A stretch of 11,263 bases of DNA, from contig JAICYE010000030.1 in the NCBI GenBank assembly GCA_025934385.1, positions 1 to 11,263 of the forward strand. Reading direction: 5' to 3'. Shown here piece by piece: positions 5,612 to 11,263 of the stretch. The position numbers and the translations under genes were made by a program. Source of the stretch: Acidimicrobiia bacterium (lineage in GTDB: Bacteria; Actinomycetota; Acidimicrobiia; IMCC26256; BP-133). Numbering within the stretch: position 1 is the stretch's first letter; each line of letters opens with the position of its first letter. Under the pieces are notes generated by a model, which was given only the letters and a program-made list of their open reading frames with translations, did not search any database and was not told where the DNA came from.

Positions 5612-6348
5612 AGAACGGAGCGCCCTCCGGGCCGGTGCGGGAATGGGCCACGTTCCCCGATCCGGCCGATCCGGCGCGGCGCTGGATGGTCGACGTCACC
5701 TGGCTGACGTCGCCGTGGCGCTGCCTGTTCGGCTGCGGCTGCCAGGGTGTGCTGACCGCCGCGGCCCCCGAGATGGCCCAGGGCTGCTGCTCCTACGGCG
5801 CCCACTTCAGCGACGAGGACGACCGCGACCGGGTGCTGGCCGCCGCCGAGGAGCTCCGGCCCGACGAATGGCAGCACCTCGGTGCCGGCCGCCGGCGGGG
5901 CGTGACCGCCCGGCTACCCGCCGGCGGCTGGCGGACGAGGCTGGTCGACGGCGCCTGCATCTTCCTCAACCGGCCGGGCTTCGAGGCCGGCCCCGGCTGC
6001 GCCCTCCACGTCCTGGCCCTGCGCCAGGGCATGCACCCGACGGCCACGAAGCCCGACGTGTGCTGGCAGCTCCCCCTCCGCAAGGAGGAGAAGGAAGACG
6101 ACGACGGCACGGTCACCGTCACGCTGTCGGAGTTCTCCCGGACGGGCTGGGGGCCGGGAGGGCAGGAGTTCGCCTGGTGGTGCACGGAGGCGCCGGAGGC
6201 CTTCACCGGAGCGGAGCCCGTCTACCGCAGCCTCGAGGTCGAGCTGCGGACGATGGTCGGCGACGAGCTCTACGAGTCGATCGCCGCCTATCTGGACGGG
6301 CGCAGGGCGGTCGCCGTCCCGCACCCGGCGGTCAGGACGGCCAGGTGA
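5605..6348 (+). CDS. Cysteine-rich conserved protein, possible metal-binding (DUF3109/YkgJ-like?)
   Basis: A 247-residue soluble protein with nine cysteines at about 40, 44, 46, 61, 62, 118, 132, 153 and 193. They lie in the motifs WRCLFGCGCQG, QGCCSYGAHF, GACIFLNRPGF, GCALH, KPDVCWQLPL and WWCTE. The paired and spaced cysteines with nearby His suggest a zinc or iron/iron-sulfur site. The pattern recalls the YkgJ/DUF3109 cysteine-rich proteins, but I am not sure of the family. GTG 5605 is chosen because it overlaps the TGA of the upstream M20 dipeptidase and keeps the coding signal complete; GTG 5635 is an alternative. Overlap implies translational coupling, so a shared process with the dipeptidase is plausible. 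The last 17 bases overlap the 3' end of the convergent SDR gene. Confidence 0.8.
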   Translation: MLKNGAPSGPVREWATFPDPADPARRWMVDVTWLTSPWRCLFGCGCQGVLTAAAPEMAQGCCSYGAHFSDEDDRDRVLAAAEELRPDEWQHLGAGRRRGVTARLPAGGWRTRLVDGACIFLNRPGFEAGPGCALHVLALRQGMHPTATKPDVCWQLPLRKEEKEDDDGTVTVTLSEFSRTGWGPGGQEFAWWCTEAPEAFTGAEPVYRSLEVELRTMVGDELYESIAAYLDGRRAVAVPHPAVRTAR

Positions 6349-7105
6349 GCGCCCCCCCGCCGTCGACGACGATGACCTCGCCGGTCATCCACGACGAGGC
6401 GTCCGAGAGCAGGAACAGCGCCGCGGCGGCCACGTCGTCGGGCGTGCCCAGCCGAGCCATCGGCTGACGGGCGGCCACGCCGCTCTCGTCGTGCTCGTAG
6501 AGGGCCCGGGAGAACGACGTCTTGATGACGCCGGGGGCGAGGGCGTTGATCCGCACCGCCGGGGCGAGCTCGATGGCCAGCTGCCGGGTCATGTGGATCA
6601 GCGCCGCCTTGGAGATGTTGTAGACGCCGATGCCCGGCGTCGGCTTGAGCCCGCCGAGGGAGGCCACGTTGAGGATGACGCCGCCGTGGTCGGCCATGGC
6701 CGCCTTCCAGGCGGCCTGGATACAGCGCAATGGGCCTTCCTGGTTCGTCTGCCAGGTCTTGGCCACGGCGCCCATGTCGGCCTCCACCACCGGGCCGAAC
6801 CAGGGGCTGGTGGCGGCGTTGTTGACGAGGATGTCGAGCCCGCCGAGCTCGGCCACGCAGTGGGCCACGGCGCCCTCGACGGCCTCTGGGTCACCGACCG
6901 ACCCCGCGAAGGCCGTGACCTTCCCGCCGGCCGCCTGCAGGGCGGCGACGGTCTCGTCGAGCTCGGCCTGCTTGCGAGCGGTGACGCACACGGCGGCGCC
7001 CGCCGCCACCAGGCTCTCGGCGATCGCCCGGCCGATGCCCCGGGTGGCGCCGGTCACCAGGGCCACTTTGCCGTCCACGCGCATGATGGTGTTCGGATCG
7101 ATCAT
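6332..7105 (-). CDS. Short-chain dehydrogenase/reductase (classical SDR)
   Basis: A 257-residue NAD(P)-dependent oxidoreductase with a Rossmann fold and full classical SDR signature: TGATRGIG at 18-25 for cofactor binding, NNAA at 95-98, the active-site tetrad Asn121, Ser149 (NVAS), Tyr162 and Lys166 (YNISK), and PG at 191-192. The C-terminal VVDGG is typical of FabG-like and beta-hydroxyacyl or secondary-alcohol dehydrogenases. TARK after the second beta strand, with basic residues, leans towards NADP(H). ATG 7105 is chosen because a TAGAAT hexamer sits 8 bases upstream and no Shine-Dalgarno is present; ATG 7084 is a second option, and the open frame up to 7204 is not family-like. The substrate is unknown. 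It diverges from the DUF3151 gene across a large inverted repeat. Confidence 0.94.
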   Translation of the reverse strand: MIDPNTIMRVDGKVALVTGATRGIGRAIAESLVAAGAAVCVTARKQAELDETVAALQAAGGKVTAFAGSVGDPEAVEGAVAHCVAELGGLDILVNNAATSPWFGPVVEADMGAVAKTWQTNQEGPLRCIQAAWKAAMADHGGVILNVASLGGLKPTPGIGVYNISKAALIHMTRQLAIELAPAVRINALAPGVIKTSFSRALYEHDESGVAARQPMARLGTPDDVAAAALFLLSDASSWMTGEVIVVDGGGALTWPS

Positions 7106-7113
7106 CGGGCGGG

Positions 7114-7119
7114 ATTCTA
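7114..7119 (-). promoter_or_regulatory. Candidate -10 of SDR gene (leaderless)
   Basis: TAGAAT, near the TATAAT consensus, lies on the minus strand 8 bases before ATG 7105. A poor -35 (TCCGAC, 7142-7137) sits 17 bp further upstream at the edge of the large inverted repeat. Confidence 0.5.
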
Positions 7120-7140
7120 GAAAGCGGCCCCGTTCGGTCG

Positions 7141-7187
7141 GACCGGCGTTCCTCTGCAACGACAGGTGTTGCGCAGGAACGCCGGTC
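7141..7187. repeat. Large inverted repeat between divergent SDR and DUF3151 genes
   Basis: GACCGGCGTTCCT at 7141-7153 is perfectly complementary to AGGAACGCCGGTC at 7175-7187. Inside them GCAAC (7156-7160) pairs with GTTGC (7168-7172) around the 7-base loop GACAGGT, leaving one C-C mismatch and one T-G wobble in the stem. The structure is 47 bp long and lies in the 97-bp divergent gap, covering the proposed -35 region of the plus-strand promoter. It may be an operator, a cruciform or a scattered repeat element. Confidence 0.85.
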
Positions 7188-7196
7188 GGCGAGAAT
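7169..7196 (+). promoter_or_regulatory. Candidate promoter of DUF3151 gene (leaderless)
   Basis: TTGCGC (7169-7174) and GAGAAT (7191-7196) are 16 bp apart, and the -10-like box ends 6 bases before ATG 7203. No Shine-Dalgarno is present. The -35 lies inside the large inverted repeat. Confidence 0.4.
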
Positions 7197-7202
7197 GCCG
7201 CC

Positions 7203-7658
7203 ATGTCCGATCAGCCGATCTCGTTGACGCCCGGCGGCCTGCCGGAGACCGTCCTGCCGCCGGCGCCGGCCGAGGCCCGGGAGGCGCTGACGGCGGCGCT
7301 GGCCCTGGCCGACACCGCCGCCCGGCGGGAGGCCATCGCCGCCGTGGTGGCCCGCTTCCCCCGCTTCCTGGAGGGCTGGGCCCGCCTCGGCCTCCACGGC
7401 CGCGACGACGTCGAGGCCTACGCCTGCTTCCGGGTGGGTTACCACCGGGGTCTCGACGCCCTCCGCCAGGCCGGCTGGCGGGGATCGGGCTACGTGCGCT
7501 CGGCCCGTCCGGAGAACCTCGGGTTCCTGCTGGCGCTGGACGGGCTGCGCCGCCAGGCCGGCCGGATCGGCGAGGCCGACGAGGAGGCCCGCTGCGCCGA
7601 GTTCCTCCACCAGCTCGACCCCGGCTGGTCGGGCGGGGAGGGCGCCGGGGAGGGCTAG
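7203..7658 (+). CDS. DUF3151 family protein
   Basis: A 151-residue soluble protein that I recognise as the actinobacterial DUF3151 family of unknown function. The typical run is present: RFPRFLEGWARLG (52-64), DVEAYACFRVGYHRGLD (69-85), LRQAGWRG (87-94), PENLGFLLALDGLRRQAGRIGE (103-124, here with interruptions between helices) and EARCAEFLHQLDP (128-140). It is predicted nearly all alpha-helical, perhaps tetratricopeptide-like. The start MSDQPISL fits the family; the frame extends far upstream but only as antisense to the SDR gene. The 3' end overlaps the stop of the convergent short gene by 4 bases. The family is restricted mainly to Actinomycetota, which supports the taxonomic reading. Confidence 0.88.
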   Translation: MSDQPISLTPGGLPETVLPPAPAEAREALTAALALADTAARREAIAAVVARFPRFLEGWARLGLHGRDDVEAYACFRVGYHRGLDALRQAGWRGSGYVRSARPENLGFLLALDGLRRQAGRIGEADEEARCAEFLHQLDPGWSGGEGAGEG

Positions 7659-7957
7659 GCGCCGGTGGTCTCACCCTCGCCGGCGGTGTCGCCGGCGTCG
7701 GCGGACTCGCCCGCCTCGCCCGTCCACCCGACGGCGGCGTCGACCGCCCCGACCGAATCCGGGAACGTGGCCACGAAGTAGTCGCGCCAGCCCCTCTCCC
7801 AGTCCACCAGGGCCTTGGGCGGCTCCCGGTAGTAGAGCATCGGCCGCCCGGCCGCCAGCGACTGGAAGTCGCCCTGCTTCACGAAGAAGTCGGGCTCCGT
7901 GGTCATCGAGATGCCGCCGCCGCCCGGCAGGCGGGTCGGTTTGGCTGCCCGGGGCAT
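7655..7957 (-). CDS. Small conserved-looking protein of unknown function
   Basis: A 100-residue protein that I do not recognise. It starts MPRAAKPTRLPGGGGISM, has a core with FFVKQGDFQSLAAGRPMLYY and LVDWERGWRDYFVATFPD (about residues 24-68), and ends in a low-complexity Ala/Gly/Glu/Asp tail. There is no signal peptide, membrane segment or cysteine. The start at 7957 is well supported by AAGGGAGG 6 bases upstream; the internal ATG 7906 (MTTEPDFF) is a weaker choice. It is convergent with DUF3151 (4-base overlap) and divergent from the LLM oxidoreductase, so it stands alone. The aromatic-rich core looks like a real folded protein. Confidence 0.7.
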   Translation of the reverse strand: MPRAAKPTRLPGGGGISMTTEPDFFVKQGDFQSLAAGRPMLYYREPPKALVDWERGWRDYFVATFPDSVGAVDAAVGWTGEAGESADAGDTAGEGETTGA

Positions 7958-7963
7958 CTACCG

Positions 7964-7971
7964 CCTCCCTT
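7964..7971 (-). promoter_or_regulatory. Strong Shine-Dalgarno fixing start at 7957
   Basis: On the minus strand AAGGGAGG is 6 bases before ATG 7957. This near-perfect site decides for the longer form of the small protein over ATG 7906. A TAGGGT at 7997-7992 is a possible -10 further upstream. Confidence 0.75.
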
Positions 7972-8005
7972 CAGCGCTGCGCACGATTCCCACCCTACCG
8001 CCCGT

Positions 8006-8034
8006 CCGACACCGGTTCCGTCAGCCAATACGGT
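8006..8034 (+). promoter_or_regulatory. Candidate promoter of LLM oxidoreductase gene
   Basis: CCGACA (8006-8011) and TACGGT (8029-8034) are 17 bp apart, an acceptable sigma-70-like pair. The leader would be about 30 nt and contains the Shine-Dalgarno GGAGGAGGA at 8055-8063, 7 bases before ATG 8071. Confidence 0.45.
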
Positions 8035-8070
8035 GGTGGCCCGAACGAGACGGCGGAGGAGGACGGCGCA

Positions 8071-9042
8071 ATGGCCATCGGGTTCGGTGTCTTCGCCCCC
8101 CAGGGCTGGAAGCGGGAACTGCGGGGCATCGCCGACCCGCAGGCCGCCTGGGCGAAGACCAAGGAGGTGACCCTGGCCGCCGAGGCGGCGGGCTACGACT
8201 CGATCTGGGTCTACGACCACGTCCACAACGTGCCGAAACCGTCGGGGGAGGCGGTCTTCGAATGCTGGACGACGATGGCGGCCCTGGCCGAGGCCACCAG
8301 CCGCATCCGGCTCGGGCAGATGGTGGGCTGCGCGCTGTACCGTCCGCCGGCGCTGCTGGCCAAGATCACCTCCAACATCGACGTGATCTCCGGCGGGCGC
8401 CTGGAGTGGGGGATCGGCGCCGGCTGGTACCGCAACGAGTTCGCCGGCTACGGCTACGACTTCGGCGAGCCGAAGGAGCGGATCGGCCGGATGGCCGAGA
8501 CCGTCGAGATCGTGACCTCGATGTGGTCGCAGCCCGAGACGACCTACGAGGGGCGGTACCACCGGCTCCACCGGGGCCAGTGCGACCCGAAGCCGGTGCA
8601 GTCGCCCCGGCCGCCGGTGTGGATCGGGGGCGGCGGCGAGCAGCTGACCCTCCGGGTGGTGGCCCGCCTGGCCGACTGGGCCAACTTCGGCGGCAAGCCC
8701 GAGGAGTGGGCGGCCAAGCGGGAGGTCCTGAAGGGCCATTGCAAGGCGGTGGGGCGCGACGAGGAGTCGATCGGGAAGTCGTGGAGCCCGGAGGTGTTCA
8801 TCCGGGAGAGCGAACGGGAGGTCCGGGAGTCGATCGAGGCGGGCCGGGCCGGGTCACTGTGGGGCGAGGACCCCGACGCCTGGGCCGCCGGCAACCTCGT
8901 CGGCACGCCCGAGCAGGTGGCCGGGAAGGTCGCCCGCTACGTCGAGCTCGGCTGCACGTACTTCGTCCCCTGGTGCACCGACTATCCCGATCTCACCACG
9001 CTGTCGCTCTTCGCCGAACGGGTGATGCCGGAGTTCCGCTGA
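8071..9042 (+). CDS. LLM class oxidoreductase (probably F420-dependent)
   Basis: A 323-residue luciferase-like TIM-barrel enzyme that would transfer hydride or oxygenate an organic substrate using F420 or reduced FMN. Family marks include AAEAAGYDSIWVYDH at 36-50, IRLGQMVGC at 79-87, YRPPALLAKITSNIDVISGG at 90-109, RLEWGIGAGWYRNEF at 110-124, ERIGRMAETVEIVTSMW at 136-152, PPVWIGGGGEQLTLRVVAR at 181-199 and the C-terminal GTPEQVAGKV at 278-287. The presence of this subclass in actinobacteria usually means F420, but the cofactor is not proven by sequence. Length is usual. A strong Shine-Dalgarno fixes the start. The gene ends 3 bp from the stop of the convergent glycosidase-like gene. Confidence 0.93.
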   Translation: MAIGFGVFAPQGWKRELRGIADPQAAWAKTKEVTLAAEAAGYDSIWVYDHVHNVPKPSGEAVFECWTTMAALAEATSRIRLGQMVGCALYRPPALLAKITSNIDVISGGRLEWGIGAGWYRNEFAGYGYDFGEPKERIGRMAETVEIVTSMWSQPETTYEGRYHRLHRGQCDPKPVQSPRPPVWIGGGGEQLTLRVVARLADWANFGGKPEEWAAKREVLKGHCKAVGRDEESIGKSWSPEVFIRESEREVRESIEAGRAGSLWGEDPDAWAAGNLVGTPEQVAGKVARYVELGCTYFVPWCTDYPDLTTLSLFAERVMPEFR

Positions 9043-9045
9043 GGC

Positions 9046-10038
9046 TCAGCCGTGGGCCTCGCGGATGGCGTCCCACTCCTCGGGGGTGGCGGTGTGCCAG
9101 GCCCAGAACGAGAACCCGGTCACACCCCGGGCCTGGGCCGCCTGGATGAAGCGGACGAGGTGCTCCTTGGGCGGCGAGCCGGTCGGCCCGCCCTCGGGGC
9201 CGGCGTCGTAGGCCTGCCCGACCGGCATGATCGGCTTGCCGAGCCCGGCGAGGTCGGTGACGGTCTGGTCGACCTCGACGGCGGGGTCGCGCTCCAGCCA
9301 GTAGACCATCGGTGCCACGGCGTCGAACTGCCGGACGATCTCGGCGTAGGGGTACCCGGCGTTGTAGTGCGGCCGGGGGACGGTGGCCACCAGCGGGTAG
9401 GCGGGCCCGGCCAGCTCCCGGAGCCGGCGGCTGTAGGTGTCGGCCACCGGCACCGAGAGGTTCACACCCTCGGTGTGGGTCTCGATGTCGGCCGAGAAGG
9501 CGTCGATGCGCTGCCCGGTCGGCGTCGTGTAGGCGATCTCGGCGGCGGCCCGCGCCGCGTCAGCCTCGGCGTCGAAGAGGTAGGGGAAGTCCCAGCCGAC
9601 CACGGCCAGGCCGGCGGCGTGGGCCACCGGGAGGAGGCGGTCGAGGTCGCCCTGGGCGTAGAAGCCGTCTTTCGAGGAGCCGAGCCGGAGGTAGACGTGG
9701 GTGAGCCCGGCGGCCTTCGCCTGGGCCACGAGGGCGGCCGGGTCGTTGCCGGCCGCCTGGCGGAGGTAGTGGAGCCACATGCCCTTGCCCCGGGGAAGCG
9801 CCGGAGCCGGGTTCGGCGGAACCGGCGCGCCCGCCACGCCCGGCGCGCCGGTGGGCGCCGGTGGCAGGGCGGCCAGCGCCCGGATCGGCCGCTCGGCCGG
9901 TGTGGCGGCGCCGGCCGCCCGCGGTGGCTCCGACTGGACGAAGGCCATGAGCCCGCCGATGGCCACCAGCAGCGTGGCCAGGGCTATGACACCGGGCACG
10001 ATTCCAGGGTCGGCCTGCTGCTCGCGAACCGAAATCAC
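9046..10038 (-). CDS. Membrane-anchored TIM-barrel glycoside hydrolase-like protein
   Basis: A 330-residue protein with a short N-terminal tail, one hydrophobic helix at about 13-34 (anchor or uncleaved signal), an Ala/Pro-rich linker at about 36-84, and a barrel-like domain at 85-330. The domain has repeated strand/helix units: GMWLHYL (86-92), THVYLRLGSSKDGFY (113-127), AGLAVVGWDFPYLF (142-155), IDAFSADIETH (178-188), YPLVATVPRP (214-223), DAVAPMVYWLE (239-249), KPIMPVGQAYDAG (268-280) and GVTGFSFWAWHT (305-316). Asp184 and Glu186 in SADIE sit where GH25-type lysozymes and related putative hydrolases have acidic residues, so a cell-wall or glycan hydrolase facing outwards is plausible. The exact family is not certain. 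The start is GTG 10038 with no Shine-Dalgarno but a TAAATT box just upstream. Confidence 0.8.
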   Translation of the reverse strand: MISVREQQADPGIVPGVIALATLLVAIGGLMAFVQSEPPRAAGAATPAERPIRALAALPPAPTGAPGVAGAPVPPNPAPALPRGKGMWLHYLRQAAGNDPAALVAQAKAAGLTHVYLRLGSSKDGFYAQGDLDRLLPVAHAAGLAVVGWDFPYLFDAEADAARAAAEIAYTTPTGQRIDAFSADIETHTEGVNLSVPVADTYSRRLRELAGPAYPLVATVPRPHYNAGYPYAEIVRQFDAVAPMVYWLERDPAVEVDQTVTDLAGLGKPIMPVGQAYDAGPEGGPTGSPPKEHLVRFIQAAQARGVTGFSFWAWHTATPEEWDAIREAHG

Positions 10039-10046
10039 AAGGATGT

Positions 10047-10052
10047 AATTTA
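10047..10052 (-). promoter_or_regulatory. Candidate -10 of membrane glycosidase-like gene (leaderless)
   Basis: On the minus strand TAAATT lies 8 bases before GTG 10038, in the most AT-rich patch of the neighbourhood. There is no Shine-Dalgarno. The -35 is unclear. The nested inverted repeats end directly upstream. Confidence 0.4.
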
Positions 10053-10053
10053 A

Positions 10054-10126
10054 CGGTGCGGGCGCGGCTTCCAGAGGATTGGACGTTTGTTGTCGTCAGG
10101 CGAGACCAAACGTCCGAACCGCACCG
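10054..10126. repeat. Nested inverted repeats upstream of glycosidase-like gene
   Basis: The outer arms CGGTGCGG (10054-10061) and CCGCACCG (10119-10126) enclose inner arms GGACGTTTG (10081-10089) and CAAACGTCC (10107-10115) with a 17-base loop. All are perfect. The inner and outer stems are separated by 19 bases on one side and 3 on the other. The element fills most of the 106-bp gap between the membrane protein gene and the glycosidase-like gene. It could be a terminator for the first, an operator or a 5' control element for the second. Confidence 0.8.
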
Positions 10127-10144
10127 CCGGCCACTGCCGGCCGG

Positions 10145-10489
10145 TTAGCTGAACCAGATCTTCTGGTACTCCCGGGTCTGGGGGTGGGCCAGCAGGGCCA
10201 CGAGGGCGATGGCGAACATCAGGCCGATGGGGTCGTTGAGGGCCGACGTCATCGTCTGGCCGATCAGGAAGGTGGCCAACCAGAGCACGGTCATCGCGAG
10301 GGAGACGATGTAGCCCCATTTCTTGCCGTTCGCCATGCCGTAGGCACCCCCGGCGAAGGCGGCGGCGAACAGCAGACCCAGGGGGGACAGGCGCAAGAAG
10401 AAGAACGCGGCCTCGATGTAGAGCAGGATCGTCGCGATCTGCAGCGTCTGGGGTTGGGACGGGTCGAAGAAGCGCTGCTGTCCGGCCAC
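10145..10489 (-). CDS. Small four-helix integral membrane protein
   Basis: A 114-residue membrane protein of unknown function. Four hydrophobic helices lie at about 17-33, 36-52, 58-80 and 86-101, with a GKKWGY turn between the second and third and a short charged C-terminus (HPQTREYQKIWFS). The N-terminus VAGQQRFFDPSQPQTLQ is hydrophilic. GTG 10489 is chosen because AGGAGG lies 9 bases upstream; the frame has no nearer ATG start before the first helix. It begins 20 bases after the stop of rlmN on the same strand, so it is probably co-transcribed with it. I see no catalytic motif; a general small transmembrane protein is the safest description. Confidence 0.8.
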   Translation of the reverse strand: MAGQQRFFDPSQPQTLQIATILLYIEAAFFFLRLSPLGLLFAAAFAGGAYGMANGKKWGYIVSLAMTVLWLATFLIGQTMTSALNDPIGLMFAIALVALLAHPQTREYQKIWFS

Positions 10490-10498
10490 GGTGTGGAT

Positions 10499-10504
10499 CC
10501 TCCT
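10499..10504 (-). promoter_or_regulatory. Shine-Dalgarno supporting GTG start at 10489
   Basis: AGGAGG on the minus strand lies 9 bases before GTG 10489 and just after the rlmN stop, so the membrane protein is likely translated from the rlmN transcript. Confidence 0.65.
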
Positions 10505-10509
10505 CGTCG

Positions 10510-11263
10510 TTACCCCATTGTGACAGGAGCACCCGGCCCCGAGCGCGCCGGGCTGCCGTGACGGGTCCGCAGTTGCCCGCAGGCGGCGTCGATCTCGGTG
10601 CCCCGGTTCCGGCGGACGGTGGCGTTGACGCCGCCGGCCCGGAGCCGCTCGGCGAAGGCCGCCACCCGCCGGGGCGGGCTGGCCGGGGCGCCGAACCCCG
10701 GCGTCGGGTTGAGGGGGATCAGGTTGACGTGGGCCGCGGGCGAGAAGCCCCGGAGGCGGCGGGCGAGGGTGTCGGCCTGGGCCGGGGCGTCGTTGACGCC
10801 GCCGATCATGGCGTACTCGAAGCTGAGCCGGCGCCCGGAGGCGGCCAGGTAGGCCCGGGCGGCGGCGAGCACCTCGGCCAGCGGGTACCGCCGGTTGAGG
10901 GGGACGAGCTCGTCGCGCAGCTGGTCGTCGGGGGCGTGGAGCGACACGGCCAGCGTGACCGGCAGCCGCTCGGCGGCCAGCCGCCGCATGCCGGGGACGA
11001 CGCCGACCGTCGAGACGGTGATGTGCCGGGCCGAGAGGCCGAGACCGTCGTGGAGGCGCTCCACCGCCGCCCAGGTGGCGTCGTAGTTGGCCAGCGGCTC
11101 GCCCATCCCCATGAAGACGACGTTGCCCAGCCGACGGCCCCCCTCGGCCGCCACCCGGCCGGCCCTGGCCACCTGCTCGACGATCTCGCCGCTGGTGAGC
11201 TGGCGGTCGAAGCCGGCCTGGCCGGTGGCGCAGAAGCTGCACCCCATGGCGCATCCCGCCTGC
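10510..11263 (-). CDS. rlmN: 23S rRNA (adenine-2503-C2)-methyltransferase RlmN, 5' end beyond window
   Basis: The C-terminal 250 residues of a radical-SAM methyltransferase that methylates C2 of A2503 in 23S rRNA and of A37 in some tRNAs. The radical-SAM cluster motif CAMGCSFC (CxxxCxxC) lies at the very edge (about 11232-11253), followed by ATGQAGF. Other signatures: [52 protein letters not shown], and [16 protein letters not shown], whose Cys is the methyl-carrying cysteine near the C-terminus. The N-terminal 100 or so residues, including the other catalytic cysteine region, are outside the window. The short tail after ACGQL is normal for actinobacteria. It probably heads a transcript that continues into the small membrane protein. 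Confidence 0.95.
   Translation of the reverse strand, partial: QAGCAMGCSFCATGQAGFDRQLTSGEIVEQVARAGRVAAEGGRRLGNVVFMGMGEPLANYDATWAAVERLHDGLGLSARHITVSTVGVVPGMRRLAAERLPVTLAVSLHAPDDQLRDELVPLNRRYPLAEVLAAARAYLAASGRRLSFEYAMIGGVNDAPAQADTLARRLRGFSPAAHVNLIPLNPTPGFGAPASPPRRVAAFAERLRAGGVNATVRRNRGTEIDAACGQLRTRHGSPARSGPGAPVTMG

Noticed and set aside
7106..7204. N-terminal extension of the SDR gene across the inverted repeat
   Set aside because: The added 33 residues are outside the SDR fold and would include the large inverted repeat. ATG 7105 gives the usual family length.
10054..10126. Insertion-sequence remnant or attachment site
   Set aside because: There are inverted arms but no flanking target duplication, no transposase or integrase fragment and no tRNA nearby; a regulatory or terminator role fits better.

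Overview
The window is very GC-rich, with strong G/C preference at third codon positions. It carries gene types common in Actinomycetota: an F420-type LLM oxidoreductase, a DUF3151 protein, a FadD-like ligase, and several start codons with a -10-like hexamer directly in front and no Shine-Dalgarno. A high-GC actinobacterium, possibly of the Acidimicrobiia, is the best reading. That is an inference from style and gene content; no rRNA or marker phylogeny is available here.

Layout. (a) 1-1605, minus strand: an ECHDC3-like enoyl-CoA hydratase-fold protein followed by an acyl-CoA synthetase cut by the window edge, probably one acyl-CoA operon. (b) 1606-1716: divergent control region with a perfect 6-3-6 palindrome. 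(c) 1717-2823, plus: exported GH26-like glycoside hydrolase, ending at a strong hairpin. (d) 2871-4132, minus: a secreted Gly/Ser/Asp/Asn-rich low-complexity protein and, overlapping its stop, a 65-residue helical protein whose frame has no ATG, GTG or TTG start. (e) 4220-6348, plus: an M20 dipeptidase translationally overlapping a cysteine-rich protein. (f) 6332-7105, minus: an SDR oxidoreductase, diverging from (g) 7203-7658, plus: a DUF3151 protein. A 47-bp inverted repeat with perfect 13-bp arms lies between f and g. (h) 7655-7957, minus: a short unrecognised protein. (i) 8071-9042, plus: LLM-class oxidoreductase. (j) 9046-11263, minus: rlmN (5' part missing), a four-helix membrane protein, a structured gap with nested inverted repeats, and a membrane-anchored TIM-barrel glycosidase-like protein.

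The theme is ordinary chromosomal metabolism: acyl-CoA activation and processing, SDR and LLM redox enzymes, peptide hydrolysis, two exported carbohydrate-active-like proteins and one rRNA/tRNA methyltransferase. There is no transposase, integrase, tRNA, CRISPR array, phage gene or recognisable defence cassette. Coding density is high; convergent genes abut or overlap, and no stretch over 300 bases lacks a gene. I do not see a clear new multi-gene system. The best leads are the small gene without a canonical start, the two elaborate inverted repeats in intergenic regions, and the repeated leaderless-promoter signature.
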